Part shown: piece after piece, positions 56,514 through 64,000 of the stretch
How positions within the stretch are numbered: position 1 is the stretch's first letter
How the letters are laid out: each line of letters opens with the position of its first letter
Assembly (NCBI RefSeq): GCF_905220565.1
Contig: NC_059422.1
Coordinates: 880,501 to 944,500, forward strand
Length of the DNA stretch: 64,000 nt
Reading direction: 5' to 3'
Source: Melitaea cinxia
Lineage: Eukaryota > Arthropoda > Insecta > Lepidoptera > Nymphalidae
The notes under the pieces: model-generated
What the model was told of the DNA's origin: nothing
Seen by the model: only the letters and a program-made list of their open reading frames with translations
Databases searched by the model: none
Translations under genes and position numbers: made by a program

Positions 56514-56549
56514 CGTATAGTAGTCATGTTAGAACATGACTACTATACG
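56514..56549. repeat. Perfect 17-bp-arm hairpin
   Basis: CGTATAGTAGTCATGTT, two-base loop AG, then the exact reverse complement AACATGACTACTATACG. Confidence 0.95.
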
Positions 56550-56743
56550 ATTCTAATTACGATAAGTTATGAAATGAAAATACTTTTAAACTACTTTTAA
56601 TAAAAAAAAATAAATGTTTTTAACATCCTGTTATAAGAGGACGAATGGGGAGTAGAGGCACATGGCCTGTTACATCGGCTATGGTTAAAGGTTATTCAGC
56701 AAATAAGTTACGAATACACTTAAAAGCATAGATAAAATAGGCT

Positions 56744-57096
56744 CTTAGGATCTGTTTCATTTCAATAAACTATAATTATTAAGTTGACACGCGAATACAA
56801 ATATCCCGCAAATAAAGTGGAATTCGATGGTAAAAAATCTAATATATAAAAATCTTGTGTCGCGGAGTTTGCTATCGAACTCCTTCGAAATGGTTTCAGT
56901 GATTTTTATGATTTTGTGTATATTTGGTAGGTCAGTATAGGTCGCAGGCTTTTCTATACACCTAGGTGATAATGGTGTCCCTATTTATATGAGAAACAAT
57001 GTTTACCGTTTCAGCTAGTAATATATAATTAGCTTTTACCTGTCGTATACCGCCATACGTCAGATAGATTTAACGGCAAGTGAAACAGGCCCTTAG
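56744..57096. mobile_element. N-family MITE-like element carrying a Helitron
   Basis: Ends TTAGGATCTGTTTCA and TGAAACAGGCCCTTAG. ATTCGATGGTAAAAAA precedes the insertion and AGCTTTTACCTGTCGTATAC follows it, matching 14196-14368 without the insert. Confidence 0.65.
56838..57018 (+). mobile_element. Helitron-like element nested in an N element
   Basis: A|TCTAATATATAAAAATCTTG at the 5' end and GTTTCAGCTAG|T at the 3' end, 181 bp. The A and T flanks fit the Helitron insertion rule. Confidence 0.7.
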
Positions 57097-58704
57097 TAGT
57101 ACATTTTAATACCCTTAGGGTTCACAAACCCTATAAACAATCTAGCCATTCAAACAATAGTTCATAAGACCATTGTTAGTCAAACAAATCCTGTTTCTCG
57201 GCCACCACAATGGCGCTGATTGCTGTCACTTTGACACGTGGCGGGAAAATTATAACCTCAAAATACGTGATGGGGATATTTATTTTAATGTAGGAAAGTA
57301 AAATTTTTGTCCGACGAAAACCTATTTAAATATAGACTTACATTTGAATGATAATATATACGTAACATAACAAAAATGTAGTAGATAATTAAAAAATTAT
57401 TATATTATTAAATTATATCCCTATTAAAAAATGCTTGAAATTTAAATGAGGTTTTATTATAAAAACAATTAAAGTATAAAAAATGATCGTTATGTTTATT
57501 TATTTATTTATTTTTATTTGGGAAACAAACAGTACCTACAATATTATGTTATATGAACAATTGTTTTATAATAAGTATACATGATTTTTTTTAAATAGTT
57601 ATGCCTAGTATGTTCATTTATTAATTTTAATATAATGAAATCAAAATATTACTACATTTCCGTTATTATTTAATACATTTTAATATGTATTTTCATTTTG
57701 TATTAATAAAAATTTATTTTAATTACTTTTTCGAATATTAAAACTAACAAGTTTTGATCCTATGAAATAAATTTTATTTCAAACCAAACAAAAATCAAAA
57801 TCGCTCATCTTCTGTCGTATACCAGTTTGTTTCTGACAGGCGCCTTTAAGGGCATTCCGTGGGGACTATTGTGGCTAAAGATAAGTATTTTGGAGGGCTC
57901 ACTGTTTATCGGAAATATCAAGTGTCAGAACGTTTATACTTACTACGTACTTCGGGATTGAGGGCGAGTACTTTTTGTGTTTTTTATCTATGCTTTATTA
58001 TATTTATCTATGCTTAATTATATTTTTTATCTGTGGTTTTGTGTTAGTAATGAATTTAAAATCTCATCTTCTGCTGTACATTTATGTTTGTTTCTTTATC
58101 TACTATCTTATATTACTAAATTTCAAATCACAAGTACGCTAAAGAAGTTTCACTTCAAAAATTTATCCAGTAATTCCTCAACGCATGAGTATAAAATAAA
58201 ATAAATAATAAATAACAAATCCGCGATTTACATAACACACAAAAATTATACAGACATTATCTAAATATAAACAAAAAAAAAATCATTGCCTCAAGTCAAA
58301 ACTATATTTAAAAAATTTAAACTGATCTGCAGACCATCTTGACCTCGTAAAAATGATATATTAGTAAAATCCCTTGATTTATAATGCAAATTCCTTACCC
58401 CATTCAAGTCACTCATACCAAATAAACAATCATTCAAGCCATTGCAACCCTCATCCAGTGTTGCCCTCTAAAATTTAGATTAATTCCGAATTACTCCACC
58501 TGACTTGCCAGCCTAAATTAATAGCGACCCCATCTGGTCCATTGCGAGGGGATTATATTAAATTCCGGCGTATATATTTTTTTTATCATGGTAACTCCCG
58601 AGTACGAGAGTACAATTATGTAATTTATATTAGTTTAATTGTTATAAGGTGTTTCTTTACGCCAATTAATATTATAACGAGCAAATATTTGTATTTTGAA
58701 AAAA
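57097..58704. other. Long non-coding intron stretch
   Basis: Mostly AT-rich single-copy-looking DNA, with an E2F-like GTGGCGGGAAAATT at about 57238. The ORF at 57977-58204 is hydrophobic by T-richness and is not called. Confidence 0.4.
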
Positions 58705-58912
58705 AAAATGAGTGTGCTTTAGACCACACGACTGAAGTAAAACTTCTGCACATAGGCCTACACTGTGTCTTAGAGATATGAAACGTAAGTGGCTATGAGA
58801 GAAAAACAGAAAAAAAAACGTGTGCTCGCACCTTTCTCTCTTGCTCCGTTTGCCTCGCTCGATCACACGCTTGTGATGCTCTCGTGAGTAGAGAAGTTTT
58901 ACTTCAAAAACT
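58705..58912 (-). repeat. M-family repeat with perfect 13-bp inverted ends
   Basis: GAAGTAAAACTTC (58734-58746) and GAAGTTTTACTTC (58893-58905) are exact reverse complements. Homology to other copies extends left through GTGCTTTAGACCACACGACT. Confidence 0.7.
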
Positions 58913-59410
58913 ATCAATATCTTATTTGAAGACGGAAATTAAGGCTATAACTGCGACACGTGACAGCCCTTTGTCAATTTTCTTTACACCATCGAATACA
59001 TGTCGATGAAAAAAGATTTGTATTATTGTATTTTTGGATGTTTGTAACGAATTTACTCAAAGACCGTTTTGAAAAATTCTTTTCTCATTAGAATGCTACA
59101 TTTTTTCTAAATAATGTAGGCTATATTTATTAGTAGACAATAATTAGGAATCCCCACTAAAACTAAAATAATGTAGACCAAGGAGTAAAAAAGTATTCAT
59201 GTCTTTTATTTTATTTTTTGTATTTTTGTATTAATGTCTTTCGTCGCATACGCTGCAGAACCTTGTTATGTTTAAAAATTATTACTGTTAAAAACTAAAA
59301 TAATTTGAATTTGTCAACTCAGAAGTGCTTTTGAAGCCTATTTGAATGAAGAAATTTTTAAAAATGCGTCTCCACAGCTTAGCATGTGTCAAGACAACCT
59401 AACTTACAAA
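58913..59410. other. Non-coding intron stretch
   Basis: No supported feature. Confidence 0.4.
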
Positions 59411-59741
59411 CACATCACAGCAGCCTTTCGCAGTCCACTATTGGACATAGGCCTCCACAAGTTCACGCCAAAAATGGCGTGAATTCATGTGTTTTGCCCA
59501 TAGTCACCACGCTGGACAGGCGGGTTGGTCACCGCAGGGCTGGCTTTGTCGCACCGAAGACGCTGCTGCCCGTCTTCGGCCTGTGTATTTCAAAGCCAGC
59601 AGTTGGATGGTTATCCTGCCATCGGTCGACTTTTTAAGTTCCAAGGTAGTAGTGGAACTGTGTTATCCCTTAGTCGCCTCTTACGACATCCACGGGAAGA
59701 GAGGGGGTGGCTATATTCTTTGATGCCGTAACCACACAGCA
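59411..59741 (-). mobile_element. S2 SINE-like element, full length
   Basis: CACATCACAGCAGCCTTTCG to GCCGTAACCACACAGCATAC, hairpins intact. Produces three overlapping false ORFs. Confidence 0.75.
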
Positions 59742-60099
59742 TACTTTATACACTTACACTTAGCAACACTGTCCTAACTTACTATCCACATAAGCCAAAC
59801 CAAAAAACTACGCAATTTTTATAGCTAGACACTTTAATTTACAAAACAAACAATACTAACTAGAAGGTATATTATATTTACAAGAATTAGAAGAATTATT
59901 AAGACATTTGCAGTCTGCTTTGCTAAGTTTGATTTTATTAAAAACTATACAGAAAAATCAGGACAAGGGGTGACATGTTGAATACGTCCCAAGGGACGAT
60001 TTATCACAGCTGGGGCGAAAGTAAACAACATCAAACGAGTGGGAATTTAAATTAGTTGTATCACCCTCGAGAGTGTTTTATAATGGTTAAATATTTTTG
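59742..60099. other. Non-coding intron stretch
   Basis: No supported feature. Confidence 0.4.
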
Positions 60100-60380
60100 A
60101 TTGAGGTAGGGCTTAGCAGGCAATAACTAGTTAAAAATCTAGAGGAGCCCGTCAGAGGAAGTATCTCGACGTTACAGAAGATCACAGCTAAATAGCATTG
60201 CTGTCGAGTATTGTTCTGTTCTTGCCTAAATAAGATAGAGAGCTCCTGGGGAGGGTGGGGGAGCTCCTAGTGAGGGTAGGAGTAGGGTCAGCATCGTGCT
60301 CGCAATACTCCTGGTGTTGGAGGCGTCTATGAGCTCCGCTGCTACGGTAATCGCTTTCCATTAGATGGGCGCTTGTTATC
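60100..60380 (+). mobile_element. Diverged S3 SINE-like element
   Basis: TTGAGGTAGGGCTTAGCAGG, GACGTTACAGAAGATCACAG and GCTACGGTAATCGCTTTCCA. A short internal duplication (AGCTCCTGGGGAGGGT, then AGCTCCTAGTGAGGGT). Confidence 0.6.
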
Positions 60381-60734
60381 TACGACCCACGCTACGCTAC
60401 ACTACGCTAGTGGGTGACACTTGATGTTAATACAGTTTGTTTTTCATGTATTAATTAATTAATTTAATTTAATTAATTTATTTTATTAGATAGATAGGAA
60501 TTCACTTTATTCTTTTTAATATTCCGTATCTTTTTTTTTAATAATACCAGCGAATTTGGCTTGGTTTTTTTATATAATAAAAGTTTTTTAATAGAGACTA
60601 GAGACATTTAAAAAACTCACAAAAGAAATGTATTTATCGTCTTAATGTATGTCAAGCAATTTTATTTCAATGAGTACTTTATGCTATGATGTTTTGTCTG
60701 TCATTTAAAATCTATCAGGTTTTTTTTTTTTTTT
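60381..60734. other. Non-coding intron stretch
   Basis: AATTAATTAATTTAATTT low-complexity sequence at 60445-60485; nothing else. Confidence 0.4.
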
Positions 60735-61105
60735 TTTACTATTATTGATATATATGTATTTGTGTATGTATGTGTATGTATATGTATGTGTATGTATGTA
60801 TATATGTATATGTATATATCTGAATGTATGTATATGTAAGTAAGTATTATGTATATGTAAGTAAATGTATTTGGTGTACATGTACGTTTGTGACTATGTA
60901 CATATGTATGTTACATAACATTTTTGCGCCCTATCCCACACTTCTTATTTAGTCCTCTGCCCAAAGGTTGCCTGGAAGAGATCGCTGTATTAGCGATAAG
61001 GCCGCCTGTTGCAGCTGATGCAAACTTTATTTTTATATTTCATTTGTTATGCTGTTAAAACCTTGTATTAGTGTGCGAAAGTGTAAATAAATAAATAAAT
61101 AAGTT
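60735..61105 (+). mobile_element. LINE 3' UTR and end
   Basis: A TATG-rich tract, then GTCCTCTGCCCAAAGGTTGC, the hairpin ATCGCT-GTATT-AGCGAT, and an AAATAAATAAATAA tail. Longer than its twin at 49213. Confidence 0.75.
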
Positions 61106-61581
61106 TTTTATTTTTAAATATAAAAATATTATTAAAGAAAATTGTTACATTTGCTATAACAACTGAAATATAATTACTTTATTAAAAAAATGTTATGTTA
61201 AGAAATAGAGTATGTATCTTTTGATATCTGTATATTTTATTTAATCTGTAATCATTGTGTCATTGTAATGGCGGGAAACGACGTCCTCCATATTGATAGC
61301 GCCATAACCGCCCCTTATCTTTTTATATTGATATTTTTTATGGACTTACTGAAAATGAAAAATATTTCCTTTTCATTATAAAATATATCATCCCAACTAG
61401 AATTTTAAATACTCAGTTTCAAGTCTTATGTTTCTTTACATGGTGACAAAACAGATATCATCCCGCCTTAGGGTCCTTGCCTTACTTTACAGACCACAGC
61501 CAAATAATACTGGGGAGTACCAAAAATAGTCAAAAATCCCCCATAGTTAAGCGAGCGTAAAGCCACGACATAGCTACTATA
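61106..61581. other. Non-coding intron stretch
   Basis: GGCGGGAAACGACGTCC near 61271 is the only motif of note. Confidence 0.4.
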
Positions 61582-61756
61582 CTAGTTCTGTCCTGCCGGT
61601 TTTACTCGCGGTATTTAATCGAAATGAAATATAGTTTATATTTTTAGTTGGACAAAGTTAGACATCTGTGCAAAATTTCATTAAAATCGGGCTAGTACCT
61701 AGTTTCGGAGATTAGCCCGGACAAACATCGTGACACGAGATTTTTATATATATAGA
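61582..61756 (-). mobile_element. Helitron-like element, minus
   Basis: 3' ...GGCAGGACAGAACTAG|T at 61582; 5' A|TCTATATATATAAAAATCTC near 61756. Confidence 0.6.
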
Positions 61757-62292
61757 TAAATAGGTTTAGAATTTTTCGTTCGTTAATAGGATATTGCAAG
61801 AAAAATAAAGGTATCATAAGAAATAACATGGATAACGTTTCAATAGTGATGTTAAGTTGACCGAAGTATTACATCCGGGTGAACCAGCCGGGTGGATGAT
61901 TGTTAATACCGGAACCGACATTGATATCCGGGAGAATTGAGGGTTTCGTTTCTTTGTTACCAGGGATACAAATCCCTTTTACGTTTATCCGCGATTATCG
62001 ACGTTAGAACGGCTGTTTTCGATAGCCTTAAACTACTAATTTTGTGTTGTCATAATAATGGATATTTTGACAGTAATTAATTATCTATCGCTTAAGATAC
62101 CTAAGCTTTTTGCACAACGAAAAAATTTGAGTCATATAACAAAGATAAATGAAAATAAATACATTACAAAAACATTTGATAGCAACAAGAATAGCGTTAA
62201 AAATTCGATTTTAATTGGTTATTGACGCAGTTGGTACCAGGGATGGTTTCCACTCTAGACTGGATTTGATACCCGCCTCCAGTCTGGGTGTT
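61757..62292. other. Non-coding intron stretch
   Basis: No supported feature. Confidence 0.4.
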
Positions 62293-62535
62293 GTTTTATA
62301 CGACTAGGTTGGCACACGGTCAACCTGATGGTAAGCGGTTACCGTAGCCTATAGACGTCTGACGTTGCCAATCTTACCCCTGACCATCACCAGGAGCTCT
62401 GACCACCTTACTCACCACAGGATATAACACTACTTGAAAGCAGAATTATTTATCTGTGATCTTCTGTAAGGCTGAGGTACTTCCCCTGTTTGGCTGGTCC
62501 AAATTTTGAGCAGGACATTTCTGCTGGACCCTACC
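62293..62535 (-). mobile_element. S3 SINE-like element, minus
   Basis: TTTTATACGACTAGGTTGGC, CTGATGGTAAGCGGTTACCG and ATCTTCTGTAAGGCTGAGG, ending 131 bp before Gad1 exon 4. Confidence 0.65.
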
Positions 62536-62666
62536 TAATAATGTAATATTATAGTTGTTGGTTACTTTATTAATTGGTTGATTCAACCTGTAATATATAT
62601 ATTCTCTTTCTCTTTTTAAGAGAGTGGTGGTTACTTAGCAATCTAAAAAATGCTATCTTTTACCAG

Positions 62667-62864
62667 GTCATCCCCACTTCTTCAACCAACTATCCTGTGG
62701 TCTGGACATCATCTCTCTTGCCGGCGAATGGCTGACTGCTGCAGCGAATACCAACATGTTTACCTACGAGATCGCACCTGTCTTCATCTTGATGGAGAAC
62801 GTCGTGCTCGAGAAGATGAGGGACATGATTGGGTGGAAGCGTGGAGACTCTATTTTGGCACCAG
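62667..62864 (+). CDS. Gad1: Gad1 coding exon 4
   Basis: Acceptor TTTTACCAG at 62666, donor CCAG|GTAAGG at 62865. Residues 102-167: HPHFFNQLSCGLDIISLAGE, WLTAAANTNMFTYEIAPVFI, LMENVVLEKMRDMIGWKRGD, SILAP. This is the strongly conserved substrate-side and dimer region of GAD. The KR in GWKRGD is SG in the fly protein as I recall it. Confidence 0.97.
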
Positions 62865-63126
62865 GTAAGGATGAAATTGAAGAAAATATCCGCTAATGCT
62901 TAAAAAAATTTAGAACTACAGAACTTTTGTTTTTTTTTTTACAAAATGAAAAAGTAAATGCTAATTACATAACAGGCATGTTCGGGCGTCAAACATAAAA
63001 GGCATGAGTAATTTCGAGCCCGTATGTGTACTTTAAATAAAAATAAAAATAAAAGTTAACAAATAAAAACATTTATCTTGAATTAAACTGAGGATCAGAT
63101 GATGAACATTTTTCCCCCATCACCAG
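62865..63126 (+). other. Gad1 intron 4
   Basis: 262 bp, GT-AG, no repeat recognised. Confidence 0.9.
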
Positions 63127-63245
63127 GCGGTTCGGTGTCCAACCTGTACGCGTTCCTGGCAGCTCGCCACCACAAGTTCCCGCAGTACAAGGAAAAGGGC
63201 CTCTCCAGCATCCCTGGTCAGCTCGTCATGTTTACTTCTGAACAG
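63127..63245 (+). CDS. Gad1: Gad1 coding exon 5
   Basis: Acceptor CATCACCAG at 63126, donor GAACAG|GTATTT at 63246. Residues 168-207: GGSVSNLYAFLAARHHKFPQ, YKEKGLSSIPGQLVMFTSEQ. The GGSxSN turn is at the PLP-phosphate end of the active site in this fold type I family (family knowledge). Phase out is 0. Confidence 0.97.
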
Positions 63246-63304
63246 GTATTTTCTTTACTTATTTTGCAATAAAAGTAAATTTAAATTTTGACAATTTTGT
63301 ATTC

Positions 63305-63425
63305 TAATATTAACGCGAATTTCAGTTATTATAATGAAACAACTGTTTCGGATTTTATCGCGGTTTATTAAGTTTTTAAACGGTGGATGTTTCGGATACT
63401 TACAGTAACCATGGTCACTGAGGAG
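63305..63425 (+). repeat. K-family repeat in Gad1 intron 5
   Basis: TTAACGCGAATTTCAGTTAT, TTTTATCGCGGTTTATTAAG and ACAGTAACCATGGTCACTG. Intron 5 spans 63246-63604; the rest is A/T-rich. Confidence 0.45.
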
Positions 63426-63604
63426 TCCTGCCTTTGACATTTTTTCTGTTATTTTAATAAATATGAAAGAGAATAGCTTAATCGCATTTTTTATATTTTA
63501 TTTTCTGTTTGTATTAATTTAAATAAAGGTATAAAAAAAGTAAAAAAAAAAAAACCGTAAAAACGTAAACTTTCGAAATATATCAAACACGGTTTTCCGC
63601 ACAG

Positions 63605-63745
63605 TGCCACTACTCTGTGAAGTCCTGTGCGTCTGTGTGCGGTCTGGGCACAGACCACTGCGTGTGTGTGCCGTCTGATGAACGCGGCCGCATGATCCCG
63701 AGTGAACTGGAGAGACTCGTGAGGTACCACAAGGACAGGGGCAAT
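63605..63745 (+). CDS. Gad1: Gad1 coding exon 6
   Basis: Acceptor CCGCACAG at 63604, donor GGCAAT|GTGAGT at 63746. Residues 208-254: CHYSVKSCASVCGLGTDHCV, CVPSDERGRMIPSELERLVR, YHKDRGN. The HYS histidine is the residue expected to stack on the PLP ring in GAD/DDC-type enzymes. Phase out is 0; the next exon, expected to open with the (I)PFF block, is beyond the window. Confidence 0.96.
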
Positions 63746-63751
63746 GTGAGT

Positions 63752-64000
63752 ATCTTTTTTTTTTATATACAACTAGGTCGGCAAATAAGCATACTGCTCT
63801 CCTGATGGTAAACTATCATCGTGGCTAGACGGCTTATAGACGCCGGAAACACCGGAAGCATCGCAATCGCGTTGCCGACCCTACCTCTAATCTCCGAGCT
63901 CTACTCACCATAGGAATACAACACTGCTTGAAAGCACTATTATTTAGCTGTGAACTTCTTTGAGGTCGAGGTATTTTCCTAGTTGGGCTTCTTCAGATTT
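63752..64000 (-). mobile_element. S3 SINE-like element, cut by window edge
   Basis: TTTTATATACAACTAGGTCG, then CGGAAACACCGGAAGCATCG and TGTGAACTTCTTTGAGGTCG. It begins only 7 bp after the Gad1 exon 6 boundary, so its A-tail (T run on this strand) lies almost against the donor site. Confidence 0.7.

Larger units (their letters stand above)
35487..63745 (+). other. Gad1: Gad1 gene, 5' half (six coding exons)
   Basis: Glutamate decarboxylase: a PLP-dependent cytosolic enzyme converting L-glutamate to GABA and CO2 in inhibitory neurons. Six exons with GT-AG introns join with consistent phases (1,0,1,1,0,0) into 254 codons without a stop. The product aligns throughout with Drosophila Gad1 as I remember it (TREFL, NDRNEK, HPHFFNQLS, YEIAPVFILMENVVL, LAPGGS, FLAARH, CHYS, CGLGTDHC, VPSDE). 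It is clearly not Black/CSAD, which differ at these blocks. The insect protein is about 510 residues, so half is present. The PLP-binding lysine (NPHK motif) and the C-terminus lie past 64000. Introns 1 and 3 are 14.4 and 12.3 kb and transposon-filled; the others are 0.2-0.4 kb. Confidence 0.95.

Noticed and set aside
57238..57252. E2F-like GGCGGGAAAA here and near 61271
   Set aside because: Single short motifs in intronic DNA occur by chance; no cluster or promoter context.
57977..58204. Hydrophobic ORF resembling a chemoreceptor fragment
   Set aside because: T-rich DNA yields Phe/Leu/Tyr codons by chance; no receptor motif or splice sites are seen.
62650..62868. Plus-strand ORF overlapping Gad1 exon 4
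   Set aside because: Wrong-frame shadow. The exon frame gives the conserved GAD sequence and correct splice phases.

Overview
This is a window of AT-rich, intron-rich and repeat-dense eukaryotic nuclear DNA. It is almost certainly from an insect and probably from a butterfly or moth. The insect call rests on one recognisable host gene whose spliced protein closely matches insect glutamate decarboxylase (Gad1). The lepidopteran call rests on the repeat landscape: CR1/Jockey-type LINE fragments, tRNA-related and other SINE-like families, short Helitron-like elements ending in CTAG, and a dispersed element bounded by AACCGACTTC. I recognise these as typical of Lepidoptera from memory and could not search for them. 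|| Layout. 1-9.3 kb is mostly LINE debris: a minus-strand reverse transcriptase (RT) pseudogene, then a plus-strand LINE joined tail-to-tail with a minus-strand LINE end, with SINE-like and Helitron-like copies between. At 9.3-9.7 kb on the minus strand is an exon-like ORF with a signal peptide, possibly a second host gene. 10-35 kb is intergenic or upstream-intron DNA packed with nested repeats: a fold-back element with a 118-bp tandem array inside another repeat at 11.0-12.6 kb, SINE clusters at 19-21 kb, a GC-rich CRE-containing patch at 22.0 kb, and an RT fragment at 26.1 kb. From 35,487 to the right edge runs the 5' half of Gad1 on the plus strand: six coding exons (35487-35553, 49927-50036, 50244-50370, 62667-62864, 63127-63245, 63605-63745). 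Splice phases agree at every junction and give 254 codons. The PLP-lysine half lies beyond the window. Intron 1 (14.4 kb) and intron 3 (12.3 kb) are filled with the same transposon families, including a second large LINE (36.5-38.6 kb) inserted into a Helitron-like composite. || How it fits together. Gad1 converts glutamate to GABA. Everything else recognisable is transposon-derived, apart from the possible secreted protein at 9.3-9.7 kb and a few candidate regulatory patches upstream of Gad1. Because many copies are nested, the window records its own insertion history: several target-site duplications are readable, and one Helitron insertion has a repaired empty-site homologue elsewhere in the same window. 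Family names used below: S1 = tRNA-related SINE; S2 = about 330-bp SINE-like element with a GATGAT tail; S3 = about 285-bp SINE-like element with an A tail; G = AACCGACTTC-bounded element; H = Helitron-like; M and N = MITE-like families; K and P = short unclassified dispersed families; L-tail = LINE 3' end with a conserved hairpin.
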